Source: Ensifer sp. IC4062 (GTDB lineage: Bacteria > Pseudomonadota > Alphaproteobacteria > Rhizobiales > Rhizobiaceae). Taken from it: 47,220 bases of DNA. Made by a program: the position numbers and the translations under genes. The stretch lies in NCBI RefSeq assembly GCF_020193575.1, contig NZ_JADYVD010000057.1, forward strand, positions 1-47,220, given 5' to 3'. Shown here piece by piece: positions 16,074 through 23,671 of this stretch. A model generated the notes under the pieces. That model saw only the letters and a program-made list of their open reading frames with translations. It made no database searches and was not told where the DNA came from. Every line of letters starts with the position of its first letter. Position 1 is the first letter of the stretch.

Positions 16074-17084
16074 GTGGGATCACTGCAGCTCAAATCCATC
16101 CGCAAGGCCTTTGGTGGTCATGAAGTGCTGAAAGGCATCGACCTCGAGGTCAAGGACGGCGAGTTCGTCATTTTCGTCGGCCCCTCCGGCTGCGGAAAAT
16201 CGACGCTGTTGCGTACGATTGCGGGTCTCGAGGACGTCACCTCCGGCAGCGTGCAGATCGACGGGGAGGAAGTCGGCCATGTCGCCCCGGCCAAGCGCGG
16301 CATCGCCATGGTGTTCCAGTCCTATGCGCTCTATCCGCACCTGACGGTCAAGGACAATATGGGACTTGGCCTCAAACAGGCGGGCGCGCCGAAGAAAGAG
16401 ATCGACGAGAAGGTCGCCAAGGCGGCCGGCATGCTGTCGCTCGAGCCCTATCTCGCGCGGCGTCCGGCCGAGCTTTCCGGCGGCCAGCGCCAACGTGTCG
16501 CCATCGGCCGAGCGATCGTTCGCGAGCCAAAACTGTTCCTCTTCGACGAGCCGCTGTCGAACCTTGACGCGGCGCTCCGCGTCAATACCCGGCTGGAAAT
16601 CGCCCGGCTGCACCGCAGCCTCAAGGCGACGATGATCTACGTCACCCACGACCAGGTCGAGGCGATGACGCTCGCCGACAAGATCGTTGTTCTCAATGCC
16701 GGCCGCGTCGAGCAGGTCGGTTCGCCGATGGAACTCTACAATCGCCCGGCCAACCTCTTCGTCGCCGGCTTCATCGGTTCGCCGCAGATGAATTTCATCG
16801 AGGGTGAGCGGCTCGGCGATGCGCAAGCCAAGACGATCGGGATCCGGCCGGAGCATATCGGGCTTTCTCGCGAGAGCGGCCAATGGAAGGGCAAGGTCAT
16901 CCACGTCGAACATCTCGGCGCCGACACGATCGTCTATCTCGACTCGGAAGAAGTCGGCACGATCACCGTGCGATTGTTCGGCGAACATCGCTATGCCGAG
17001 GACGATATCGTCTATGCGACGCCGGTCATCGGCGGCATGCACCGTTTCGACGCGGACGACCGGGTAATCAATTCCGGGCAGTGA
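16074..17084 (+). CDS. ABC sugar transporter ATP-binding protein (UgpC/MsmK type)
   Basis: The 336-residue ATPase uses a GTG start at 16074 after AAGAGGG. It contains Walker A GPSGCGKST (residues 38-46), a Q-loop FQSYALYPH, the ABC signature LSGGQRQRVAIGRAI, Walker B LFLFDEPLSNLD and the switch His in THDQVEAMTLAD. The C-terminal TOBE/OB regulatory domain begins near residue 240 (IGIRPEHIGLS). This is the CUT1 type that can be shared among sugar importers. It is last in the murQ operon. No clear intrinsic terminator follows. Confidence 0.93.
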   Translation: MGSLQLKSIRKAFGGHEVLKGIDLEVKDGEFVIFVGPSGCGKSTLLRTIAGLEDVTSGSVQIDGEEVGHVAPAKRGIAMVFQSYALYPHLTVKDNMGLGLKQAGAPKKEIDEKVAKAAGMLSLEPYLARRPAELSGGQRQRVAIGRAIVREPKLFLFDEPLSNLDAALRVNTRLEIARLHRSLKATMIYVTHDQVEAMTLADKIVVLNAGRVEQVGSPMELYNRPANLFVAGFIGSPQMNFIEGERLGDAQAKTIGIRPEHIGLSRESGQWKGKVIHVEHLGADTIVYLDSEEVGTITVRLFGEHRYAEDDIVYATPVIGGMHRFDADDRVINSGQ

Positions 17085-17299
17085 GGACAAATTTGCTGGT
17101 GCCATTGCCTCTCTTTAGGTGGTGATGACAAAGCATAGTTGTGCCGTGCAAACATCATAGACCCACGAGACCCTAGTGCCTTGTCAGTGCGCGCGGAGAT
17201 AGGTGTGGAGCGTTCGAGGCCAAGGGACACCGCCCTGCAGGGCACTTGGGAGTGAGAACCAAGCAGGTCATGCGACCAAGTCGCAATGGCAGGACAGAA
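17085..17299. other. Intergenic stretch with no clear gene
   Basis: After the ABC ATPase stop the sequence is less GC-rich than its surroundings. A perfect 12-base palindrome GCCCTGCAGGGC lies near 17231. No ribosome site with a credible gene, no terminator and no member of the rhizobial palindrome families was seen. Confidence 0.4.
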
Positions 17300-17412
17300 A
17301 TGACCAACATAGAGCAAGGCTACGTAGGCGGACCGCTGGATAACCTGTCGGATGACAACGGGGAGTTCGGCCGGTGTGTTAGGGAGCCCTCACGGAAAAA
17401 TATATCCGCGCT

Positions 17413-17637
17413 ATGCTTCGGGGAGGCCCTATCAAGTTCGTTGAAGTTGACGTGGGCAGGCCGCTGCGGTGGATACCCGTGAATGAACGCTTTGAGTTTT
17501 GGAAGTCAATCCGCGCAAACTTGCATGTGTTTGAAAAGCCCCACTTGGAAGATTACCCGAGCGGGTTCTTCTATATTGCCTCTGAATGGACGGCCCGCGA
17601 TGGTGATCGCCTGATCGTCCTTGAGAAGTTTCATTAG
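17413..17637 (+). CDS. Small hypothetical protein, possibly the 3' part of a frameshifted gene
   Basis: The 74-residue protein has a plausible composition with many aromatic and charged residues (FVEVDVGRPLRWIPVNERFE, then EFWKSIRANLHVFEKPHLED and FFYIASEWTARDGDRLIVLE), but no family I recognise. The ATG at 17413 has no good ribosome site. A better site, AGGACAGAA, precedes an ATG at 17300 that opens another frame (MTNIEQGYVGGPLDNLSDDN...). The two frames would join into one protein of about 112 residues if the A5 run at 17396-17400 had six A's. So this may be one gene interrupted by a single-base change. Lower GC than its neighbours hints at acquired DNA. Confidence 0.4.
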   Translation: MLRGGPIKFVEVDVGRPLRWIPVNERFEFWKSIRANLHVFEKPHLEDYPSGFFYIASEWTARDGDRLIVLEKFH

Positions 17638-17841
17638 CAGGACGCCTGTTGACGGATGCGCAGCCTCATGCGGGCAGGCCGGATGCTGCGAGGCACCTCA
17701 TAATAACCTCCATAACCTCCGACGCGGGATCACGCCTTCGTGACCGTCCGCAGCCGCAGCGACCAAGGCGTTGAGGCTCTTCGCTTTTTTGCCTCCCCTA
17801 CCGATCGTCGGAATCGGTGTTGCACTGCGGGAGAAATTAAC

Positions 17842-17859
17842 ATACATTTGTGTCTGTAT
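17842..17859 (+). promoter_or_regulatory. AcrR/TetR-type operator upstream of smeAB
   Basis: The sequence ATACA-TTTGTGTC-TGTAT is an inverted repeat with 5-bp arms and an 8-bp spacer. From memory, the E. coli AcrR operator has the same arms and spacing with spacer TTTGTGAA, so six of eight spacer bases also agree. It lies 104-121 bp upstream of the smeA start within an AT-rich stretch suitable for a promoter. The TetR gene at 22609 is the obvious candidate repressor. A promoter position could not be fixed. Confidence 0.7.
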
Positions 17860-17962
17860 ATTAGTTTCCCGGTATATTCCACGCCGATACCGGATCCGCT
17901 TCATCTCACTATCGGACCGCGCAACACTGCAAGGTGCAACGGCTGCGGGCGGTCCTTTGATT

Positions 17963-19183
17963 ATGGACATTGCGATGCGCATGAAACGACCGACACTGGC
18001 CGCGACCCTGGCAACCGTGATTTTTCTCACCGGTTGCCAAAAGAACGAAGAACAACAGGCAGCCCAGGCATTCCCACCCTCGGCCGTGGCCGTTTACACG
18101 ACGGCCGCGGAAGCTTTGCCGATCACCAATGAACTACCCGGCCGCATTACCGCGACGCGCATCGCCGAGGTTCGGCCGCGGGTTTCCGGCATCGTGGTCG
18201 AGCGCGTGTTCCAGCAGGGAACGATCGTCAAGGAAGGCGACGTGCTCTACCGGATCGACCCGGCCCCCTTCCAGGTGAAGGTCGACAGCGCCGAGGCCAC
18301 GCTCAAGCGGGCGCAGGCGGTGCTCGACCAGGCCAAGCGGACGGCCGATCGGCAGTCGCGGCTGAAAGACGCGCAGTTCACGGCAATTCAACAGTTCGAT
18401 GACGCGATTGCGGCGGTCGCCCAGGCGGAGGCCGATGTCGGCATCGCCGAGGCGGGTCTCGCCGACGCAAAGCTCAACCTCCAATATGCTGATGTTACGG
18501 CGCCGATCGGCGGCCGGATCGGCCGGGCGCTCATCACCGAGGGCGCCCTGGTTAGTGCGACCGACACGCAGAACCTCGCGACGATCCAGCAGCTCGACCC
18601 GATCTATGCCGACTTCACCCAATCGGCGACCGACCTCATCCGCCTGCGCAAGGCGCTCAAGGACGGCCAGATGATGAGCTCCGACAACGAAGCCGAGGTC
18701 CAGCTCATCCTCGATGATGGAACGCCTTATGCGCTGAAGGGCAAGCTGCTCTTCTCAGAAGCTGCCGTGGACGCGACCACCGGCCAGGTGACGTTGCGCG
18801 GCGAGTTCGCCAATCCCAACAACGATCTGCTGCCGGGCATGTATGTGCGCGTGCAGATCCAGCAGGGCCTGGAGAAGGATGCGATCACCGTTCCGCAGCA
18901 GGCTGTCCAGCGCAACAATGCCGGCCAATCCCAGGTCTACGTCGTAAACGCCGACAACAAGGTCGAATTCCGCAACGTCACGCTTGGACGCACCGTCGGC
19001 GACCGCTGGCAGGTGACCTCCGGTCTCAAGGCCGGCGAAAAGGTGATCGTCGAGGGCTTCCAGAAGGTCGGCCCGGGCGCGCCTGTGCAGCCGTCCGCCT
19101 GGGACCCGAACGCAAAGCCTCAGACCGAGCAGACCAGTGCTTCGGCAGCCGCCGGCGAAAAGCCCGCCACCGAAGTGAAGTGA
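17963..19183 (+). CDS. smeA: RND efflux periplasmic adaptor (membrane fusion lipoprotein), SmeA/AcrA type
   Basis: The protein of about 406 residues links the inner-membrane pump to an outer-membrane channel. It begins with a lipoprotein signal ending FLTGC, so Cys should be lipidated. Then come the barrel-sandwich/lipoyl halves (PRVSGIVVERVFQQGTIVKE near residue 75, YADVTAPIGGRIGRALITEG near 170), an alpha-helical hairpin between them (DSAEATLKRAQAVLDQAKRT), and beta-barrel and membrane-proximal domains with PGMYVRVQIQQGLEKDAITV. Starts at 17963, 17975 or 17981 are possible, as none has a strong ribosome site; the first in-frame ATG near the signal is used. It lies 10 bp ahead of smeB. The name follows the S. 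meliloti SmeAB pump, from memory. Confidence 0.9.
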   Translation: MDIAMRMKRPTLAATLATVIFLTGCQKNEEQQAAQAFPPSAVAVYTTAAEALPITNELPGRITATRIAEVRPRVSGIVVERVFQQGTIVKEGDVLYRIDPAPFQVKVDSAEATLKRAQAVLDQAKRTADRQSRLKDAQFTAIQQFDDAIAAVAQAEADVGIAEAGLADAKLNLQYADVTAPIGGRIGRALITEGALVSATDTQNLATIQQLDPIYADFTQSATDLIRLRKALKDGQMMSSDNEAEVQLILDDGTPYALKGKLLFSEAAVDATTGQVTLRGEFANPNNDLLPGMYVRVQIQQGLEKDAITVPQQAVQRNNAGQSQVYVVNADNKVEFRNVTLGRTVGDRWQVTSGLKAGEKVIVEGFQKVGPGAPVQPSAWDPNAKPQTEQTSASAAAGEKPATEVK

Positions 19184-19193
19184 GAGCTTGAAC

Positions 19194-22100
19194 ATGCCCA
19201 GTTTTTTTATCGACAGGCCGATCTTCGCCTGGGTGGTGGCGATCTTCATCATGCTCGCCGGCATCATTGCGATTCCGCTCCTGCCGGTTTCACAATACCC
19301 GGACGTGGCGCCACCGCAGATCTCAATCAACACGAGCTATCCCGGCGCCTCGTCGCAGGACACCTATCAGAGCGTCACGCGCCTGATCGAGGATGAATTG
19401 AACGGCGTCGAGGGCCTGCTTTATTTCGAGTCGACGACGAGCTCTTCCGGCTCGGCCGAAATCAGCGCGACCTTCGCACCGGGCACCGATCCCAGCCAGG
19501 CCTCGGTCGACATCCAGAACCGCGTGCAGCGCGTCGAGCCGCGCTTGCCCGATTCGGTCAGGCAGCAGGGCGTGCAGGTGGACGAGGCCGGTTCCGGCTT
19601 CCTCCTGATCATCTCGCTCACCTCGACCGACGGGTCATTGGACGCGACGGGCCTCGGCGACTATTTGAGCCGCAACGTGCTGAGCGAGATCCAGCGCGTG
19701 CCGGGCGTCGGCCGCGCGCAGCTCTTTGCGACAGAGCGCTCGATGCGCGTCTGGCTCGATCCGGACAAGATGCTCGGCCTCAATCTGACGGCGGCCGACG
19801 TAACGGCGGCGGTTCAGGCGCAGAACGCGCAGATCGCTTCGGGCTCGATCGGCGCCCAGCCGAACCCGATCACGCAGCAGATCGCCGCACCGGTCGTCAT
19901 CAAGGGTCAGCTTTCGACACCTGAGGAATTCGGCGCCATCGTGCTTCGCGCCAATGCCGACGGCTCGGCCGTACGGCTGCGCGACGTCGCGCGTATCGAG
20001 ATCGGCGGCGAGAGCTACTCCTTCTCGACGCGCCTCAACGGCAAGCCCTCGGCGGCGATTGCCGTGCAGCTCTCGCCGAGCGGCAACGCGATGTCGACCT
20101 CGGCTGCGATCAAGGCGCGCATGGACGAACTGGCAGAGTTCTTCCCGCCGGGGCTGGAGTATTCCATCCCTTACGACACCTCGCCCTTCGTCGCAGTGTC
20201 GATCGAGAAGGTGCTGCATACCCTGGTCGAGGCCGTCGGCCTCGTTTTCCTGGTGATGTTTCTGTTCCTGCAGAACGTTCGCTACACCATCATCCCGACG
20301 ATCGTCGTGCCGGTCGCTCTACTCGGCACCTGCGCGGTCATGCTGGCGATGGGCTTCTCGATCAACGTCTTGACGATGTTCGGTATGGTGCTGGCGATCG
20401 GCATCCTCGTCGACGATGCGATCATCGTCGTCGAGAACGTCGAGCGTATCATGTCGGAAGAAGGACTGACGCCGAAGGAAGCCACACGCAAGGCGATGAA
20501 GCAGATCACCGGCGCGGTGATCGGCATCACGCTGGTGCTCGCTTCCGTGTTCATCCCGATGGCCTTCTTCCCGGGCGCCGTCGGCGTGATCTACCGCCAG
20601 TTCAGCCTGACCATGGTCGTCTCGATCCTGTTCTCGGCGCTGCTCGCCCTCTCGCTGACGCCCGCGCTCTGCGCGAGCTTCCTGAAACAGGTCCCGAAGG
20701 GTCACCATCACGCCAAGCGCGGCTTCTTCGGCTGGTTCAACCGTAGCTTCGACCGGACGTCGCACGGCTATACCCGCGTCGTCAGAGGCGTGGTCCACCG
20801 CACCGGCCGCTTCATGGTCATCTACCTGGCGCTGCTCGCGGGGCTTGGCTGGGCCTTCCTGCAGCTGCCTTCGTCGTTCCTGCCGGACGAGGACCAGGGC
20901 TTTGTCATCGTCATGATGCAATTGCCTTCGGAAGCGACCGGAAACCGCACGACCGAGGCTATCGAGCAGGCGGAGAAGATCTTCGGCCAGGAGCAGGCAG
21001 TCGACACGATCGTTGCGATCAACGGCTTCTCCTTCTTCGGCACCGGGCAGAATGCGGGCCTTGCCTTCGTGACGCTCAAGGACTGGAGCGAACGCGACGC
21101 GAACAATGCAGCGCAGTCGATCGCCGGCCGCGCGACGATGGCCATGAGCCAGATCAAGGACGCGATCAGCTTCGCGCTGTCGCCGCCGGCGATCCAGGGC
21201 CTCGGCACGACCGGCGGCTTCTCCTTCCGCCTGCAGGATCGCGGCGGGCTCGGTGAAGCAGCCCTTGCCCAGGCACGCGACCAGTTGCTCGGGCTTGCTT
21301 CCCAGAGCAAGGTGCTGACCGGCGTCCGTTTCGAAGGCATGCCCGATGCAGCGCAGGTCACCGTCAACATCGATCGCGAGAAGGCCAACACCTTCGGTGT
21401 GACCTTTGCCGACATCAACTCGACGATCTCGACCAATCTCGGCTCGTCCTATGTCAACGACTTCCCGAATGCCGGCCGCATGCAGCGCGTGACGGTGCAG
21501 GCGGACGAGACGAAGCGCATGCAGACCGCGGATCTCCTGAACCTCAACGTTCGCAACTCGAACGGCGGCATGGTTCCGCTCTCCGCCTTTGCAGACGTCG
21601 AGTGGATCAAGGCTCCGACCCAGACGGTGGGCTACAACGGCTATCCGGCGGTCCGCATCAGCGGCGAAGCCGCGCCCGGCTATTCCTCCGGCGATGCGAT
21701 TGCCGAAATGGAGCGGTTGGCAGCCCAGCTTCCAGCGGGCTTCGGTTACGAATGGACCGGCCAGTCGCTGCAGGAGATCCAGTCGGGCTCGCAGGCGCCA
21801 CTTTTGATAGCGCTCTCGTGCCTGCTCGTCTTCCTGTGCCTCGCGGCGCTCTATGAGAGCTGGTCCATTCCGGTCTCGGTGATCATGGTCGTGCCGCTCG
21901 GCGTGATCGGCGCCGTGCTCGCGGTCATGATGCGGGACATGCCGAACGATGTTTACTTCAAGGTCGGCCTGATCGCGATCATCGGTCTGTCGGCGAAGAA
22001 CGCCATCCTGATCATCGAGTTCGCCAAGGAACTGCGTGACCAGGGCAAGTCGCTGATCGATGCAACACTCGAAGCGGCGCATCTGCGCTTCCGGCCAATC

Positions 22101-22352
22101 CTGATGACCTCGCTCGCCTTCACCCTCGGCGTTCTGCCGCTGGCGATCGCGACGGGTGCAAGCTCCGGCAGCCAGCGCGCCATCGGCACCGGCGTCATGG
22201 GCGGCATGATCTCGGCAACTGTGCTGGCGATCTTCTTCGTCCCGATCTTCTTCGTGTTCATCATGAAGTTCTTCGGGCGGAAGAGCGCGGCCGGACCGCA
22301 AGCGGTCCCCGCCGAAGATGCCGCACCCAAAATCGCCGACGCCGCTGAGTGA
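19194..22352 (+). CDS. smeB: RND multidrug efflux permease, HAE1 family, SmeB/AcrB type
   Basis: The 1052-residue proton-driven pump exports hydrophobic drugs. It starts MPSFFIDRPIFAWVVAIFIM, the standard HAE1 start and first transmembrane helix. It has two large periplasmic loops and twelve helices. The proton-relay region in TM4 reads LAIGILVDDAIIVVENVER with the two Asp residues, and the conserved Lys of TM10 is in GLSAKNAILIIEFAKEL. A TTG two codons upstream could also start translation, but the ATG at 19194 matches the family. smeA ends 10 bp upstream, so they form one operon. No outer-membrane channel gene follows; an unlinked TolC is expected. In related rhizobia the pump handles plant antimicrobials. 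Confidence 0.95.
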   Translation: MPSFFIDRPIFAWVVAIFIMLAGIIAIPLLPVSQYPDVAPPQISINTSYPGASSQDTYQSVTRLIEDELNGVEGLLYFESTTSSSGSAEISATFAPGTDPSQASVDIQNRVQRVEPRLPDSVRQQGVQVDEAGSGFLLIISLTSTDGSLDATGLGDYLSRNVLSEIQRVPGVGRAQLFATERSMRVWLDPDKMLGLNLTAADVTAAVQAQNAQIASGSIGAQPNPITQQIAAPVVIKGQLSTPEEFGAIVLRANADGSAVRLRDVARIEIGGESYSFSTRLNGKPSAAIAVQLSPSGNAMSTSAAIKARMDELAEFFPPGLEYSIPYDTSPFVAVSIEKVLHTLVEAVGLVFLVMFLFLQNVRYTIIPTIVVPVALLGTCAVMLAMGFSINVLTMFGMVLAIGILVDDAIIVVENVERIMSEEGLTPKEATRKAMKQITGAVIGITLVLASVFIPMAFFPGAVGVIYRQFSLTMVVSILFSALLALSLTPALCASFLKQVPKGHHHAKRGFFGWFNRSFDRTSHGYTRVVRGVVHRTGRFMVIYLALLAGLGWAFLQLPSSFLPDEDQGFVIVMMQLPSEATGNRTTEAIEQAEKIFGQEQAVDTIVAINGFSFFGTGQNAGLAFVTLKDWSERDANNAAQSIAGRATMAMSQIKDAISFALSPPAIQGLGTTGGFSFRLQDRGGLGEAALAQARDQLLGLASQSKVLTGVRFEGMPDAAQVTVNIDREKANTFGVTFADINSTISTNLGSSYVNDFPNAGRMQRVTVQADETKRMQTADLLNLNVRNSNGGMVPLSAFADVEWIKAPTQTVGYNGYPAVRISGEAAPGYSSGDAIAEMERLAAQLPAGFGYEWTGQSLQEIQSGSQAPLLIALSCLLVFLCLAALYESWSIPVSVIMVVPLGVIGAVLAVMMRDMPNDVYFKVGLIAIIGLSAKNAILIIEFAKELRDQGKSLIDATLEAAHLRFRPILMTSLAFTLGVLPLAIATGASSGSQRAIGTGVMGGMISATVLAIFFVPIFFVFIMKFFGRKSAAGPQAVPAEDAAPKIADAAE

Positions 22353-22359
22353 TCGATCA

Positions 22360-22391
22360 GCGACGGCCCGCCTCATCCGGCGGGCCGTCGC
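22360..22391 (+). terminator. Strong stem-loop after smeB
   Basis: A perfect 13-bp stem GCGACGGCCCGCC / GGCGGGCCGTCGC encloses TCATCC. It begins 7 bases after the smeB stop. There is no T tract, so it may protect the 3' end of the mRNA or act only as a weak terminator before the TetR gene. Confidence 0.65.
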
Positions 22392-22393
22392 GC

Positions 22394-22499
22394 TGCTGCA
22401 TGTCGCGTTTAATCGTAGCCGATTGAAGGACAAGAACATGCAGCAATTCAAAGTGCTACAGCGTCCTTTGCGCGTCTGAAAAGACGCGCGGCGCTGTAG
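22394..22499. repeat. Two-module rhizobial intergenic repeat
   Basis: The first module is a hairpin with arms GCTGCATGT (22394-22402) and ACATGCAGC (22437-22445) and an inner AATCG/CGATT pair. The second is CTACAGCGTCCTTTGCGCG, a GAAA-containing turn, then ACGCGCGGCGCTGTAG (22456-22499). The same two modules occur in reverse order at 31916-32015. This composite layout is what I know as a rhizobial mosaic element. Confidence 0.75.
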
Positions 22500-22549
22500 A
22501 GCAGGATGATACGGTTTCCGCCCGCATCCCGCTCTAACTTCTTAGAATC

Positions 22550-22596
22550 GATCACGTTTATGATTTTGGTCGATCCGACCCAAGATCATCGTGATC
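22550..22596. repeat. GATCACG...CGTGATC hairpin repeat ahead of the TetR gene
   Basis: Arms GATCACG (22550-22556) and CGTGATC (22590-22596) flank inner ATGAT/ATCAT and GGTCGATCCGACC pairing, giving a long imperfect hairpin. It ends 12 bp before the TetR start and directly abuts its ribosome site. A diverged relative sits in front of moeB at 46622. Confidence 0.6.
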
Positions 22597-22608
22597 TGGG
22601 AGGTACGC

Positions 22609-23241
22609 ATGCGCAGAACCAAGGCCGAGGCCGAGGCTACACGAAGCCGTATATTGAACGCCGCCGAGCGGATGTTTTACGCCAAGGGTGTTTCCAATAC
22701 GACGCTTGAGGAAGTGGCCAAGGCCGCCGGGGTCACGCGCGGCGCGATCTACTGGCACTTCGCCAACAAGACCGATCTTTTCCTGGCGCTCTACGATGCC
22801 GTGCCGCTGCCGCAGGAAGACATGATCGCGCGCGAGATCGAGACGGAAGCGTCCGACACGCTCGCAATCGTCGAAAGCGCCACCGCCGATTGGCTGGACA
22901 TGCTTGCCAGGGACGAACAGCGGCAGCGCATTCTCGCGATCATGCTCCGGTGCGATTACGACAGCGAAATGTCCGCGGTGCTCGACCGGCAGAAGGAAAT
23001 GGACGAGCGACACGACGCATTGCTCGAACGTGCCTTCGCCCGTGCGCTTGAACGAAGCCAACTGCAAGTCACGTGGACGCCGGCATCCGCCGCGCGCACC
23101 TTGCGCTGGACGATGATGGGACTATGCACCGAGTGGCTGCTGTTTGGACGTCGATTCGATCTGGCGGCGGAGGGGCGCGACGCCCTCAGACACCTCTTCG
23201 CCAGCTTCCGGCCGGTGCAACCCGCAGAGTCCGCTGCCTGA
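22609..23241 (+). CDS. smeR: TetR-family repressor of the efflux pump
   Basis: The 210-residue repressor has an N-terminal TetR helix-turn-helix: RRTKAEAEATRSRILNAAER then TTLEEVAKAAGVTRGAIYWH and FANKTDLF (residues 2-50). The C-terminal ligand domain resembles AcrR/TtgR. The ATG at 22609 follows GGGAGGT; upstream in-frame codons fall in the hairpin repeat and are unlikely. It lies about 250 bp downstream of smeB in the same direction, separated by a stem-loop and two repeats, so it may have its own promoter. It probably binds the ATACA-N8-TGTAT site before smeA and releases on drug binding. No such site was seen in front of its own gene. Confidence 0.9.
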   Translation: MRRTKAEAEATRSRILNAAERMFYAKGVSNTTLEEVAKAAGVTRGAIYWHFANKTDLFLALYDAVPLPQEDMIAREIETEASDTLAIVESATADWLDMLARDEQRQRILAIMLRCDYDSEMSAVLDRQKEMDERHDALLERAFARALERSQLQVTWTPASAARTLRWTMMGLCTEWLLFGRRFDLAAEGRDALRHLFASFRPVQPAESAA

Positions 23242-23284
23242 GCGGAAGGGAGCCTCCAGCACAAGCACTGTTCCCCGAGTTGGC

Positions 23285-23671
23285 CTAAGCGGCCAGCACT
23301 TTCGCGGCAGCGCCTACAAGATCCTGCTGGGTGGCCGGTTTGGCGACAACGACCGCGCCGTTGCACTTCCGTTGCATCTCCACAGGCAATGCCTGTCCGC
23401 TGTAGAAGAGGAAAGGGATGCCTCGCTCGGTAAGCACATCGCTGACTCCCTCGGTCGTGGCCTGACCAAGACGGATATCGAGTACGGCGAGCGAGAGTGC
23501 CTCTTTCCTGACTGCGTCCAACGCCGCCACAAGTGTCGTACACGGACCGACCACATCGGCGCCGGCGTCTCGAAACGCCGCCTCCATGTCAAGCGCGATC
23601 AAAATCTCGTCCTCAGCGATCAGAATTCTCGCACCACAAAGAAGTTGGTTCTCGTCAGCGATCCGCTCCAT
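23285..23671 (-). CDS. Single-domain response regulator (CheY-like receiver)
   Basis: The 128-residue protein is a receiver domain without an output domain. It has acidic residues Glu20-Asp21-Glu22 (LIAEDEILIA), the phosphoacceptor Asp65 in LAVLDIRLG, the switch Ser91 in LFYSGQ and Lys111 in VVAKPA. The start at 23671 overlaps the 3' end of the histidine kinase gene by 17 bp, so it is almost certainly translated from the same message. The long-frame start at 23734 lies inside the kinase and is rejected. Such stand-alone receivers serve as phospho-sinks, phosphotransfer intermediates or protein-binding outputs for HWE kinases. It converges on the TetR gene. Confidence 0.88.
   Translation of the reverse strand: MERIADENQLLCGARILIAEDEILIALDMEAAFRDAGADVVGPCTTLVAALDAVRKEALSLAVLDIRLGQATTEGVSDVLTERGIPFLFYSGQALPVEMQRKCNGAVVVAKPATQQDLVGAAAKVLAA

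Noticed and set aside
20319..22451. 710-residue open frame opposite smeB
   Set aside because: It is a GC-rich codon-position shadow of the RND pump, rich in His, Arg and Asp without domains or a ribosome site.
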